Shown in pieces: positions 50,892 through 60,443 of a stretch of 64,000 bases of DNA. A program made the position numbers and the translations under genes. Every line of letters begins with the position of its first letter. Position 1 is the stretch's first letter. This stretch comes from Mesorhizobium sp. WSM4311 (GTDB taxonomy: Bacteria; Pseudomonadota; Alphaproteobacteria; Rhizobiales; Rhizobiaceae), in assembly GCF_002295115.1 (NCBI RefSeq), contig NZ_NSFV01000004.1, forward strand, positions 558,001 through 622,000. Reading direction: 5' to 3'. A model generated the notes under the pieces. It was not told where the DNA came from and searched no databases. It worked only from the letters and a program-made list of their open reading frames with translations.

Positions 50892-52826
50892 ATGAGCGAA
50901 GCCGTGGACGCCAAACAGGTGCCGCTCGACGTCATCACCATCGGTCGCGCTTCCGTCGACCTCTATGGCCAGCAGATCGGCTCGCGGCTGGAGGACATCA
51001 CCTCCTTCGCCAAGTCGGTCGGTGGCTGCCCGGCCAACATTTCGGTCGGCACGGCGCGGCTCGGCCTGCGTTCGGCGCTGCTGACGCGTGTCGGCGACGA
51101 GCAGATGGGCCGCTTCATCCGCGAACAGCTGAAGCGTGAAGGCGTCAACACCGACGGGCTGAAGACCGACAAGGAGCGGCTGACCGCCCTAGTGCTGCTT
51201 TCGGTCGAGAGCGAAGGCGTTTCGCCGATGATCTTCTACCGTTCGGACTGCGCCGACATGGCGCTGGCGCCGGAAGACATTGACGAGGCCTTCATCGCTT
51301 CGGCGCGTTCGATCGTCGTCACCGGCACGCATTTTTCGCGCCCCAACAGCGACGCCGCCCAGCGCAAGGCGATCCGCATCATGAAAGCCAAGGGCGGCAA
51401 GGTTGTCTTCGACATCGACTATCGGCCCAATCTGTGGGGCCTCGCCGGCCATGCCGAAGGCTTCGAGCGCTACGTCAAATCGGACCGGGTCTCGGCCCAG
51501 CTGAAGACGGTTCTGCCCGATTGCGATCTCATCGTCGGCACCGAGGAAGAGATCATGATCGCCTCGGGCGCCGACGACTGCCTGAGCGCGCTGAAGACGA
51601 TCCGCGCGCTGTCGTCGGCCACCATCGTGCTGAAACGCGGCGCCATGGGCTGCATCGTCTATGACGGACCGATCAGCGACGATCTGGAAGACGGTGTCGT
51701 CGGCAAGGGTTTTCCGATCGAGATCTACAATGTGCTGGGCGCCGGCGACGCCTTCATGTCCGGCTTCCTGCGCGGCTGGCTGGGTGGCGAAGACCATGCG
51801 ACGGCAGCGACCTGGGCCAATGCCTGCGGCGCATTCGCCGTGTCGCGGCTGCTGTGCGCGCCGGAATATCCGACCTTCGAGGAGCTGCAGTTCTTCCTCA
51901 AGAACGGCAGCAAATACAGGGCGCTGCGCAAGGACGAGGCGATCAACCATATCCATTGGGCAACCACCCGGCGGCGCGACATCCCGTCGCTGATGGCGCT
52001 CGCCTGCGACCACCGCGTGCAGCTCGAGGACGTGGCTGCGAAGGCCGGTGCCGATCCGGCGCGCATCCGCGATTTCAAGGTGCTGGCGGTCAAGGCAGCG
52101 GCGAAGGTCGCTGCCGGCCGTGACGGCTACGGCATGCTGATCGACGAGAAACATGGCCGCGAGGCGATGTTCGAATTCGCCGGGCATCCCTTCGCCTGGC
52201 TCGGCCGTCCTGTCGAATTGCCGGGCTCGCGGCCGCTGCGCTTCGAATTCTCGCAGGATATCGGCTCGCAGTTGGTGGAATGGCCGGTCGATCACTGCAT
52301 CAAGTGCCTGTGCTTCTACCATCCCGACGATCCGGCGGCCTTGAAGGAAGAACAGCAGCAGAAATTGCGCGCGCTGTTCGAGGCGGCGCGGAAAGTCGGC
52401 CGGGAACTTCTCATCGAGATCATCGCGGGCAAGCACGGCAAGCTCGACGACACGACCATTCCGCGCGCGCTGGAAGAGCTCTATGCGCTCGGCATCAAGC
52501 CGGACTGGTGGAAGCTCGAGCCGCAGGCGTCGAGCGGCGCCTGGGCGAGGATCGAAGCGGTGATCCTGAAGCATGATCCGTGGTGCCGTGGCATCGTGCT
52601 GCTTGGCCTGGAAGCGCCGCAGGACGAGTTGGAGGCAGCTTTCGCCGCCACCGCCAAGGCGCCGATCGTCAAGGGTTTCGCCGTCGGCCGCACCATCTTC
52701 GTCCATGCGGCTGAGGAGTGGCTGGCCGGCAGGATGTCGGATGACGAGGCTGTCGCCGACATGGCCTCGCGCTTCGAACAGTTGACCGAGGCGTGGCTTG
52801 CCGCGCGCGGCCGCAAGGCGGCATAA
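50892..52826 (+). CDS. iolC: 5-dehydro-2-deoxygluconokinase fused to a DUF2090 (aldolase-like) domain
   Basis: The 644-residue protein begins with a PfkB/ribokinase-type kinase domain (about 1-330): DVITIGRASVDLYGQQIG, SVGGCPANISVGTARLGL and YNVLGAGDAFMSGFLRGWL, which carries the catalytic Asp. The C-terminal 300 residues are DUF2090 (for example LMALACDHRVQLEDVA), a TIM-barrel-like domain annotated in rhizobia as the 5-dehydro-2-deoxyphosphogluconate aldolase. One polypeptide may therefore perform the kinase and cleavage steps. First gene of the iolCDE-DUF3329-iolB operon. Confidence 0.95.
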   Translation: MSEAVDAKQVPLDVITIGRASVDLYGQQIGSRLEDITSFAKSVGGCPANISVGTARLGLRSALLTRVGDEQMGRFIREQLKREGVNTDGLKTDKERLTALVLLSVESEGVSPMIFYRSDCADMALAPEDIDEAFIASARSIVVTGTHFSRPNSDAAQRKAIRIMKAKGGKVVFDIDYRPNLWGLAGHAEGFERYVKSDRVSAQLKTVLPDCDLIVGTEEEIMIASGADDCLSALKTIRALSSATIVLKRGAMGCIVYDGPISDDLEDGVVGKGFPIEIYNVLGAGDAFMSGFLRGWLGGEDHATAATWANACGAFAVSRLLCAPEYPTFEELQFFLKNGSKYRALRKDEAINHIHWATTRRRDIPSLMALACDHRVQLEDVAAKAGADPARIRDFKVLAVKAAAKVAAGRDGYGMLIDEKHGREAMFEFAGHPFAWLGRPVELPGSRPLRFEFSQDIGSQLVEWPVDHCIKCLCFYHPDDPAALKEEQQQKLRALFEAARKVGRELLIEIIAGKHGKLDDTTIPRALEELYALGIKPDWWKLEPQASSGAWARIEAVILKHDPWCRGIVLLGLEAPQDELEAAFAATAKAPIVKGFAVGRTIFVHAAEEWLAGRMSDDEAVADMASRFEQLTEAWLAARGRKAA

Positions 52827-52861
52827 GAAGGCGCGGCATTGGGACTGCGGAGGAAAACACC

Positions 52862-54712
52862 ATGAGCAAGACAATCCGCCTGACGATGGCGCAGGCGCTG
52901 ACCCGCTTCCTGTCCCGCCAGATGACCGAGATCGACGGCAAGAAAACGCCGATCTTCGGTGGCGTCTGGGCGATCTTCGGCCACGGCAATGTCGCTGGCA
53001 TAGGCGAAGCGCTCTACCAGGTGCGCGACGAATTGCCGACCTTCCGCGCTCACAACGAACAGGCGATGGCGCATGCGGCGATCGCCTATGCCAAGGCCAA
53101 TTTCCGCAGCCGCTTCATGGCGGCGACCTCTTCGATCGGTCCCGGCGCGCTCAACATGGTGACGGCTGCCGCACTTGCGCATGTAAACAGGTTGCCTGTC
53201 CTGTTTTTGCCCGGCGACGTCTTCGCCAACCGCATTCCCGATCCGGTTCTGCAGCAGGCCGAGGATTTTTCCGACGGCACGGCGACGGTCAATGACTGCT
53301 TCCGTCCGGTCTCGCGCTATTTCGATCGCATCACCCGGCCCGAGCAGATCATCCCGGCGCTGAACCGCGCCATGCAGGTGCTGACCGATCCGGCCGATTG
53401 CGGTCCGGTGACGCTGTCGCTCTGCCAGGATGTGCAGGCCGAAGCCTATGACTATCCCGAGAGCTTCTTCGCCGAACGGGTCTGGCACCAGCGCCGGCCA
53501 CGCCCGGACCGCCACGAGCTTGCCGCCGCTGTGGCGGCACTCAAGGGCGCCAAGAAGCCGCTGATGATCGCCGGCGGCGGCGTTCTCTATTCGCAGGCCT
53601 CCGATGCGCTGGCCAAATTCGCCGAGGGCGCCGGTATTCCGGTCTGCGAGACACAAGGCGGCAAATCCTCGCTGCCGGACGATCATCCGCTCAACATGGC
53701 GGCGGTTGGCGTCACCGGCACCTCGGCGGCCAACCGGCTGGCTGAAGAAGCCGATGTCGTGCTCGCCATCGGCACGCGCCTGCAGGACTTCACCACCGGC
53801 TCATGGGCGCTGTTCAAGAATTCCGGCAAGACCATCATCGGGCTCAACGTCCAACCTTTCGACGCCGGCAAGCACCGCGCCCTGCCACTGGTCGCCGATG
53901 CGGCCGAGGGGCTGGCCGAACTCGGTGCCGCGCTGAAGGGCTGGAAGGCGCCTGCCGCCTGGACCGACAATGCGGCCAAGGGCAAGAAGGCCTGGCAGGC
54001 CGACGCGGCCAAGGTGACGGCGTCGACCAACGCCGCCTTCCCGTCCGACGCGCAAGTGATCGGCGCCGTGCAGCGGGCCATGGGCTCTGGCGTGACCTTG
54101 TTGCATGCAGCCGGCGGTCTGCCCGGCGAATTGCACAAGCTTTGGCAGGCCGGCGCGCCGGGTTCCTACCATGCCGAATACGGCTTCTCGACGATGGGCT
54201 ACGAGATTGCCGGCGGGCTCGGCACCAAGATGGCCAAGCCCGGCGAAGAAGTCGTCGTCATGATCGGCGACGGCTCCTATCTGATGCTGAATTCCGAGAT
54301 CGCCACTTCGGTGATGCTGGGTTTGAAGCTGACTATCGTGCTGCTCGACAACCGAGGCTATGGCTGCATCAACCGGCTGCAGATGGCGACCGGCGGCGCC
54401 AACTTCAACAATCTCCTGAAGGATTCGCGCCACGAAATCCTGCCCGACATCGACTTCGCCGCGCATGCGGCGAGCATGGGCGCGATATCAGAGAAAGTGC
54501 CGTCGATCGCCGGCCTGGAAAACGCCCTGCAGAAGGCGAAGACGAACGACCGCACCACCGTGCTGGTCATCGACACCGACCCGCTGGTCTCCACCGACGC
54601 CGGAGGCCATTGGTGGGATGTGGCGGTGCCGGAAGTCTCCGCGCGGCCGCAGGTCAACGCGGCGCGCAAGGCCTATGACGAAAAGCGCCAGATGCAGAGC
54701 GTCGGCGATTGA
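52862..54712 (+). CDS. iolD: 3D-(3,5/4)-trihydroxycyclohexane-1,2-dione hydrolase
   Basis: The 616-residue thiamine-diphosphate enzyme has the N-terminal domain with HNEQAMAHAAIAYAKA (catalytic Glu), a central domain, and the ThDP-binding motif MIGDGSYLMLNSEIATSVMLGLKLTIVLLDN in the C-terminal domain. It opens the ring of the diketo-inositol intermediate made by IolE. The start chosen is the ATG giving MSKTIRL after GGAGGA; the open frame upstream overlaps iolC. It lies 35 bp after iolC. Confidence 0.96.
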   Translation: MSKTIRLTMAQALTRFLSRQMTEIDGKKTPIFGGVWAIFGHGNVAGIGEALYQVRDELPTFRAHNEQAMAHAAIAYAKANFRSRFMAATSSIGPGALNMVTAAALAHVNRLPVLFLPGDVFANRIPDPVLQQAEDFSDGTATVNDCFRPVSRYFDRITRPEQIIPALNRAMQVLTDPADCGPVTLSLCQDVQAEAYDYPESFFAERVWHQRRPRPDRHELAAAVAALKGAKKPLMIAGGGVLYSQASDALAKFAEGAGIPVCETQGGKSSLPDDHPLNMAAVGVTGTSAANRLAEEADVVLAIGTRLQDFTTGSWALFKNSGKTIIGLNVQPFDAGKHRALPLVADAAEGLAELGAALKGWKAPAAWTDNAAKGKKAWQADAAKVTASTNAAFPSDAQVIGAVQRAMGSGVTLLHAAGGLPGELHKLWQAGAPGSYHAEYGFSTMGYEIAGGLGTKMAKPGEEVVVMIGDGSYLMLNSEIATSVMLGLKLTIVLLDNRGYGCINRLQMATGGANFNNLLKDSRHEILPDIDFAAHAASMGAISEKVPSIAGLENALQKAKTNDRTTVLVIDTDPLVSTDAGGHWWDVAVPEVSARPQVNAARKAYDEKRQMQSVGD

Positions 54713-54822
54713 TGCAGCTACCCCCCTTCTTCCCGTCCCCATACGGGGAGAAGGTGCCGGCAGGCGGATGAGAGGCAGCACCGGCGGCCCACGAATGAAC
54801 TGTTCTAAACCGGAGTGACGAC

Positions 54823-55740
54823 TTGAAAGCCAAACTGGGCATGTCCCCCATCGCGTGGTGGAACGACGATCTTGCGGAACTGAGCGATGACGTGTCGCTG
54901 GAGGAGTGCCTGCGGCAGTCGCGCTCGGCCGGTTTCACCGGCATGGAGATGGGGCGGCGTTTTCCCAACGACCCTGCCGTCATGCTGCCGATCCTCAAAG
55001 CCGCCGACGTGACGCTGTGCGGCGGCTGGTTTTCCGGCACGCTGGTCGATGAGGATATGAGCAAGAACAAGGATCGCATCCAGCCGATGATCGAGCTGTT
55101 CAAGGCGGTCAACGCGCCTTGCATCGTCTATGGCGAGGTCGGCCGCTCGATCCAGGGCGACCGCTCGAAGCCGCTGGCCACCAAGCCGAAACTTTCAGGC
55201 GACGAGATGAAGGCCTATGGAAGGCGCCTGACCGAATTCGGCGAATGGTGCGCCGAACAAGGCATGCCGCTGTCCTACCACCATCACATGGCGGCTGTGG
55301 TCGAGACCGAGCCGGAACTCGACGCCTTCATGCGCCATTCCGGCGAAGGCATTCCGCTGCTGCTCGATGCCGGCCACCTGGCCTTCGCCGGCGGCGATGT
55401 GCTGCGCGCCATCGACAACCACCACAAGCGCATCAGCCATGTGCATGTGAAGGATGTGCGCATGGCCGTGATCGACAAGCTCGACCGCACGAAACAGTCC
55501 TTCCTCGACGCCGTGGCGCTCGGCGCCTTCACCGTGCCGGGCGACGGCTCGCTCGACTTCGGCGCCATCGTGCAGCGCTTCGCCGACCATGGCTATGAAG
55601 GCTGGTTCGTGGTCGAGGCAGAGCAGGACCCGAAGAAGAACCCGCCGCTCAAGATGGCGCAGGTCGGCCACAAGGAACTGATGCGGGTGATGACGGCGGC
55701 CGGCTACACGGTCGAAACCCAGGGTTTTCCGAATGCCTGA
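54823..55740 (+). CDS. iolE: myo-inosose-2 dehydratase
   Basis: The 305-residue TIM-barrel protein of the xylose-isomerase-like superfamily has the IolE start KAKLGMSPIAWWNDDL and the metal-binding YHHHMAAVVETEPELDAFM, LLLDAGHLAFAGGD and HVHVKDVR segments. It dehydrates 2-keto-myo-inositol to the cyclic diketone used by IolD. The start is TTG, 7 bases after GGAG. A 110-bp gap with a short repeat fragment separates it from iolD. Confidence 0.95.
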   Translation: MKAKLGMSPIAWWNDDLAELSDDVSLEECLRQSRSAGFTGMEMGRRFPNDPAVMLPILKAADVTLCGGWFSGTLVDEDMSKNKDRIQPMIELFKAVNAPCIVYGEVGRSIQGDRSKPLATKPKLSGDEMKAYGRRLTEFGEWCAEQGMPLSYHHHMAAVVETEPELDAFMRHSGEGIPLLLDAGHLAFAGGDVLRAIDNHHKRISHVHVKDVRMAVIDKLDRTKQSFLDAVALGAFTVPGDGSLDFGAIVQRFADHGYEGWFVVEAEQDPKKNPPLKMAQVGHKELMRVMTAAGYTVETQGFPNA

Positions 55741-55783
55741 CGCGACGGGTTCACGGCGAGGCAGGTTGCTGTAGATTGGCCCG

Positions 55784-56002
55784 ATGAAAGATTCCGAGCA
55801 CCCCTTCTTCCGCCCGTTGTGGCGGCGTGTCGCCGTCGTCGCGGTCTGCGTCATCTGGTCGATCATCGAGTTCGCCACCGGCACGCCATTCTGGGGCACC
55901 ATCGCGCTCGGCTTCGCCGGCTATGCCGTCTGGCAGTTTTTTTATCTGTACAAGCCGGCCGACGAGAACAAGGCGACGGCCGAGTCCGAACCGAAGGAGT
56001 AA
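55784..56002 (+). CDS. DUF3329-like small membrane protein
   Basis: The 72-residue protein has two hydrophobic helices (RVAVVAVCVIWSIIEFATG and GTIALGFAGYAVWQFFYLY) and a charged C-terminal tail. The sequence PFFRPLWRRVAVV at the start resembles DUF3329 proteins. It lies inside the iol operon, 43 bp after iolE and 4 bp before iolB. A role in inositol catabolism is not established; it may be a passenger. Confidence 0.68.
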   Translation: MKDSEHPFFRPLWRRVAVVAVCVIWSIIEFATGTPFWGTIALGFAGYAVWQFFYLYKPADENKATAESEPKE

Positions 56003-56006
56003 CCCG

Positions 56007-56819
56007 ATGTCCAAGCTGCTCGTCAAAGCCGACAAGGGCCATGGCCGCGTTGCCCATGTGACGCCGAAAAGCGCCGGCTGGACTTATGTCGGTTTCGACC
56101 TGCATCGGCTGCAACCCGGCGAAAGCGCCTCGGGAAAGACGGAAGACCGCGAAGTCTGCCTGGTCTACGTCACCGGCAAGGGCACAGCGAAAGCCGACGG
56201 CAAGGATCTCGGCCTGCTCGGCGAGCGCATGTCGCCCTTCGAGGGCAAGCCTTGGTCGGTCTATGTGCCGGAGGGATCGGACTGGTCGGTGACAGCTGAC
56301 ACGGATCTGGAACTCGCCGTCTGCTCGGCGCCCGGCCTCGGCGGCGGCCTGCCGGTTCGGGTGATCGGGCCGGACGATCTCGGCCAGGAGGTGCGCGGCA
56401 AGGGCACCAACACGCGCTACGTCACCAACATCCTGCCGGAAGGCAAGCCGGCCGATTCGCTGCTGGTGGTCGAGGTCATCACGCCCGGCGGCCACACGTC
56501 GAGCTATCCGCCGCACAAGCATGACCAGGACAATCTGCCCGCCGAATCCTATCTCGAGGAGACCTACTACCACCGCCTCAACCCGCCGCAGGGCTTTGCC
56601 TTCCAGCGCGTCTACACCGATGCCGACAAGGATGGCCATCGCGCGCTCGACGAAGCCATGGCGATCGAGGATGGCGATGTCGTGCTGGTGCCCAAGGGGT
56701 ATCACCCCTGCGCCGCCTGCCATGGCTACGACCTCTATTACCTCAACGTCATGGCCGGACCGAGGCGGACGTGGAAATTCCACAATGCGCCCGAGCACGA
56801 ATGGTTGATGAAGGCCTGA
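56007..56819 (+). CDS. iolB: 5-deoxy-glucuronate isomerase
   Basis: The 270-residue protein is a bicupin with the metal-binding site GHTSSYPPHKHD (His pair), ESYLEETYYHRLN (Glu) and PKGYHPCAACHGYDLYYLNVMAGPRRTWKF (His). It isomerises 5-deoxy-D-glucuronate to 2-deoxy-5-keto-D-gluconate, the substrate of the IolC kinase domain. The ATG giving MSKLLVKAD follows AAGGAG directly; the longer frame lies out of phase in the small membrane protein gene. Confidence 0.95.
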   Translation: MSKLLVKADKGHGRVAHVTPKSAGWTYVGFDLHRLQPGESASGKTEDREVCLVYVTGKGTAKADGKDLGLLGERMSPFEGKPWSVYVPEGSDWSVTADTDLELAVCSAPGLGGGLPVRVIGPDDLGQEVRGKGTNTRYVTNILPEGKPADSLLVVEVITPGGHTSSYPPHKHDQDNLPAESYLEETYYHRLNPPQGFAFQRVYTDADKDGHRALDEAMAIEDGDVVLVPKGYHPCAACHGYDLYYLNVMAGPRRTWKFHNAPEHEWLMKA

Positions 56820-56970
56820 CCGGTCCGAGATTCCTCCTGAACCTGTTGATCCAGCTCGGAAAAATCGTCGGCTAAGGACCTATTGGGGTGATTTGCCTTC
56901 GAAAACCCTGCAAAGCTTCGTCAATCCGTCATGGAAATCACTTATGGCAGCGGTCTGACGAGGATTTTTG

Positions 56971-57678
56971 ATGCGTTATGCCATCTATTTCACCCCCCGG
57001 CAGGACGAACCGCTGGCGCGGATCGCCGCCAACTGGCTGGGCTGTGACCCGTTCGGCGCGGCGACAAGGCCGGTTGAGGCCGTGGCCGATTTGTCGGCGG
57101 CGGAAGTTGCCTTCCACACCGCCTCGGCCCGCCGCTATGGCTTCCACGCGACGCTGAAGGCACCCTTCCGCCTGGCCGCCAACGAGACCGAGGCTTCGCT
57201 GCGCGCGGGGCTCGACCAATTTGCCGAAGCGACGCCCGTTGTGACGATCCCGCGTCTCGTCGTCAGCCAGATCGACAGCTTCTTCGCGCTGGTGCCGGAG
57301 GGGCCGCTGCCGCCGCTCAACCGTTTCGCCGACGAGGTGGTGCGCGATTTCGACCGGTTCCGCGCGCCGCTGACCGAGGCCGAGATCGAGCGGCGCAGCC
57401 CGGATTCGCTGAAGCCGGCCGAGTTCCGCAATCTCTGCCAATGGGGCTATCCCTATGTCTTCGAGACCTTCCGCTTCCACATGACGCTGTCGGGCCGCGC
57501 CGGGCCACAGGAAAGCCCTCGTTTGCGCGCAGCAATCGACAGCCTGTTCGCGGATGTGCTGCGGCAGCCGGTGCTGGTCGACGCGCTGACGCTGTTTGTC
57601 GAACCCGAACCGGGCGCGCCGTTCATGGTGCTTTCACAGCACGCGCTGGGACGCCGCCCGGCAAGGAAAACCGCCTGA
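56971..57678 (+). CDS. DUF1045 protein (2H-phosphoesterase-like), phosphonate-gene neighbour
   Basis: The 235-residue protein has two H-x-T-L elements, YGFHATLKAPF near residue 55 and FRFHMTLSG near 170, the pattern of two-histidine phosphoesterases. DUF1045 genes are found beside C-P lyase genes and are often labelled phosphonate metabolism protein. The likely substrate is a cyclic ribose phosphate or phosphonate intermediate, by inference. Start is the ATG giving MRYAIYFTP; a TTG one codon upstream is less likely. It is followed 35 bp later by phnM. Confidence 0.82.
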   Translation: MRYAIYFTPRQDEPLARIAANWLGCDPFGAATRPVEAVADLSAAEVAFHTASARRYGFHATLKAPFRLAANETEASLRAGLDQFAEATPVVTIPRLVVSQIDSFFALVPEGPLPPLNRFADEVVRDFDRFRAPLTEAEIERRSPDSLKPAEFRNLCQWGYPYVFETFRFHMTLSGRAGPQESPRLRAAIDSLFADVLRQPVLVDALTLFVEPEPGAPFMVLSQHALGRRPARKTA

Positions 57679-57713
57679 ACAGCCCTGCTCGAAGAACCAA
57701 AGGACTGCCCGAA

Positions 57714-58868
57714 ATGACCGCCGAGACCGTTCTTTCCAACGCCCGCATCGTGCTTGCCGACGAGATCGTCGAGGGGTCGCTGGTGCTGCGTGACGGCTTT
57801 ATCGCCGACATCGATGCCGGCAGCAGCCACACCAGCGGGAACATGGCCGGCGAGGACATGGGCGGCGACTATGTCATTCCCGGGCTGGTCGAGCTGCACA
57901 CCGACCACCTGGAAGGCCATTACGCACCCCGGCCGAAGGTGCGCTGGAACCCGATCGCCGCGGTGCTTGCCCATGACGCGCAGGTGGCGACGGCCGGCAT
58001 CACCACCGTGCTCGACGCCTTGCGCGTCGGCATGGACGAGGACGCCGACCTCACCTTGGCCGATATCCGCAAGCTGGCCGATGCCATCGAGGACAGCGTC
58101 GCGCAGGATCGTCTGCGGGCCGATCACTTCCTGCATCTGCGCTGCGAGGTTTCGGCGCCGGATTGCCTGCAGGCCTTTGCCAATTTCGACCGGGACGACC
58201 GGGTCAAGCTGGCTTCGCTGATGGATCATGCGCCCGGCCAGCGTCAGTTCGTCAATCTCGAAACCTATGCCTACTACTACCAGCGCAAGCTGAAGCTGAC
58301 CGATCGCGACTTCCAATTGTTCTGCGAGAAGCGGATGGCGGAATCGGCGCGCTATTCGGCGTCGAACCGCGCGGTGATCGCGGCTGCCTGCCATGAGCGC
58401 GGCATCGTGCTCGCCAGCCATGACGACGCCACTTCGGGCCATGTCGACGAGGCGATCGAGCAGGGCGTGCGCGTTGCCGAGTTTCCGACCACCGAGGAAG
58501 CGGCGCGCGCTTCGAAGGCCGCGGGCCTGGGCGTTCTGATGGGTGCGCCGAACGTCATGCGCGGCGCCTCGCATTCGGGCAATGTCTCGGCGCGCACGCT
58601 GGCCGGCGACGGGCTGCTCGACATCTTGTCATCAGACTATATTCCCTTCAGCCTGATCCAGTCGGCCTTCTTCCTCGGCGACATGGTCGAAGGCATTTCG
58701 CTGCCGCAGGCGGTCGCCATGGTGTCGAAGAACCCGGCCGAGGCCGTTGGCCTGACCGACCGCGGCATCATCGAGCAAGGCCGCCGCGCCGACCTGGTGC
58801 GCGTGCGTGTGGATGACCATGTTCCAGTGGTGCGCACCGTCTGGCGGCAAGGGCGCCGGGTCGCATGA
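57714..58868 (+). CDS. phnM: alpha-D-ribose 1-methylphosphonate 5-triphosphate diphosphatase
   Basis: The 384-residue amidohydrolase-fold enzyme has the metal motif ELHTDHLEGHYAPRP near residue 62, HDDATSGHVDEAIEQG near 240 and LSSDYIPFSLIQSAFFL near 305, all PhnM hallmarks. It removes pyrophosphate from the triphosphate intermediate of the C-P lyase pathway. The core lyase genes phnGHIJKL are not in the window. Its stop overlaps the phnN start by 4 bp. Confidence 0.94.
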   Translation: MTAETVLSNARIVLADEIVEGSLVLRDGFIADIDAGSSHTSGNMAGEDMGGDYVIPGLVELHTDHLEGHYAPRPKVRWNPIAAVLAHDAQVATAGITTVLDALRVGMDEDADLTLADIRKLADAIEDSVAQDRLRADHFLHLRCEVSAPDCLQAFANFDRDDRVKLASLMDHAPGQRQFVNLETYAYYYQRKLKLTDRDFQLFCEKRMAESARYSASNRAVIAAACHERGIVLASHDDATSGHVDEAIEQGVRVAEFPTTEEAARASKAAGLGVLMGAPNVMRGASHSGNVSARTLAGDGLLDILSSDYIPFSLIQSAFFLGDMVEGISLPQAVAMVSKNPAEAVGLTDRGIIEQGRRADLVRVRVDDHVPVVRTVWRQGRRVA

Positions 58869-59494
58869 TGGTGTCGGCCTTGATCGAGCGTGAATTGTCA
58901 GCTGAAACGTTCCCCGTTCGTCATGGCGTGTTTGTCGCGGTCGTGGGGCCAAGCGGCGCCGGCAAGGACACGGTGATCGGCTACGCCCGTGCCCTCTTCG
59001 CCGACGAGACCCGGCTGGAGTTCGTGCGCCGCGTCATCACCCGGCCGAGCGATGCGGCGAGCGAGGATCACGACACGCTGGCCGACGCCGCCTTCGTCGA
59101 GGCCGAGGCCGACGGCGCCTTCGCCATTTCCTGGGAAGCGCATGGCTTGCGCTACGGCCTGCCTGCCGATGTCGACTGGTCGGTCGCCAATGGCCATGTG
59201 GCGGTGGCGAACGTGTCGCGTGCGATCATTCCCACCTTGCGCGAGCGCTATGCCAATCTGGCCATTGTCGAGATCACTGCTTCGCCTGACGTGCTGGCCT
59301 CGCGGCTGGCGATGCGCGGCCGCGAGTCGCGCGGCGAAGTGCTGGCGCGCCTGGCGCGCAGCGCCAATGTGACCCTGACCGGCCCCGGCGTGACCACGAT
59401 CGACAATAGCGGCCCGCGCGAAGTGGCCGGCGAGCGCTTCGCCGAGCTGCTGCGCAAGGCAATGGCCTTCTCCGACATGTCGGGCATGATCTGA
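58865..59494 (+). CDS. phnN: ribose 1,5-bisphosphate phosphokinase
   Basis: The 209-residue guanylate-kinase-like protein has a P-loop GPSGAGKDT at residues 28-36. It phosphorylates ribose 1,5-bisphosphate to PRPP, the last step of the C-P lyase route. The start codon lies in ATGATG overlapping the phnM stop; a second methionine follows directly. No other phn gene follows. Confidence 0.92.
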   Translation: MMVSALIERELSAETFPVRHGVFVAVVGPSGAGKDTVIGYARALFADETRLEFVRRVITRPSDAASEDHDTLADAAFVEAEADGAFAISWEAHGLRYGLPADVDWSVANGHVAVANVSRAIIPTLRERYANLAIVEITASPDVLASRLAMRGRESRGEVLARLARSANVTLTGPGVTTIDNSGPREVAGERFAELLRKAMAFSDMSGMI

Positions 59495-59687
59495 TTTTAG
59501 GCGTGCATCCCGCAGCGGCAGCGTGCGCGGCTCGATTGGCCCCAAGCGCCGCCCATGGGCGTTCACTTGCTTTCCCGCGGCTTCCGGAGCGCTATGTGGT
59601 GCTGACCATAGAAGTGATTCCGGGCCACGCGTCCTAGAACACCCGCTCAGAGAACCCGTGGCGAACGAGACAGGACAGGAAGCTTTG

Positions 59688-60443
59688 ATGCAGACGCTGA
59701 CGCCCATCCTCCCGACGGTCACGGCGGCATTTCTCGCCTCCTTCGTCGAGGTCGTCGAAGCCTTCACCATCGTGCTTGCGGTCGGCGTGACGCGCAGCTG
59801 GCGCCCGGCGCTGACGGGCGCCGCCTTGGCGCTGGCGTTGCTGGCGGCGCTGGTGCTGGCATTCGGACCGCTGCTGGCGCTGGTGCCGATCACCACGCTG
59901 CAGTTCGTCGTCGGGGTGCTGCTGATCCTGTTCGGCATGCGTTGGCTGCGAAAGGCGATCCTGCGCAGCGTCGGCGTCATCGCGCTGCATGACGAGGACG
60001 CGGCCTTTTCCAAGGAGACCGCCGCCCTCACCCAGCAGGCCAATGACCGCCGCGCCGACCACCTCGCCGGCCTGGCCTCGTTCAAGGCGGTGCTGCTCGA
60101 GGGTGTCGAGGTGGTGTTCATCGTCATTGCCGTCGGCGCCGCCCATGGGCAGACGCTCTACGCCAGCCTGGGCGCGCTGGCAGCCTTCGTCCTGGTGATG
60201 CTTATCGGCCTGGCGGTGCACCGGCCGCTGGCGCGCGTGCCGGAGAATGCGCTGAAATTCGTGGTCGGGCTGATGCTGACCAGCTTCGGCATCTTCTGGA
60301 CCGGCGAAGGCATCGGCGCCGACTGGCCGGGCGCCGATCTCGCTCTGCTCGCCATCTTCGCCATCGTCGCGCTGGCGTCCTTTGCCATGGTGCGCTGGCT
60401 GCGCGGCACCTATACTGTATCAGCCGGAGGGTTCGCCCGATGA
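59688..60443 (+). CDS. COG4280-type membrane protein
   Basis: The 251-residue protein has about six or seven hydrophobic helices. It contains two similar acidic motifs in membrane segments, LASFVEVVEAFTIVLAVGV near residue 18 and FKAVLLEGVEVVFIVIAVGA near 140, so it looks internally duplicated, as in two-repeat cation transporters such as the UPF0016/Gdt1 and OFeT groups. A metal-ion transporter role is a guess. The ATG follows AGGA. Its stop overlaps the next gene by 4 bp. Confidence 0.75.
   Translation: MQTLTPILPTVTAAFLASFVEVVEAFTIVLAVGVTRSWRPALTGAALALALLAALVLAFGPLLALVPITTLQFVVGVLLILFGMRWLRKAILRSVGVIALHDEDAAFSKETAALTQQANDRRADHLAGLASFKAVLLEGVEVVFIVIAVGAAHGQTLYASLGALAAFVLVMLIGLAVHRPLARVPENALKFVVGLMLTSFGIFWTGEGIGADWPGADLALLAIFAIVALASFAMVRWLRGTYTVSAGGFAR

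Noticed and set aside
51189..52874. 561-residue minus-strand frame antisense to iolC
   Set aside because: It is a codon-structure shadow of the kinase gene, with Arg/His/Gln-rich composition and no family motif.
57714..59494. Complete C-P lyase operon
   Set aside because: Only PhnM, PhnN and DUF1045 are present; none of phnG-L occurs in the window.
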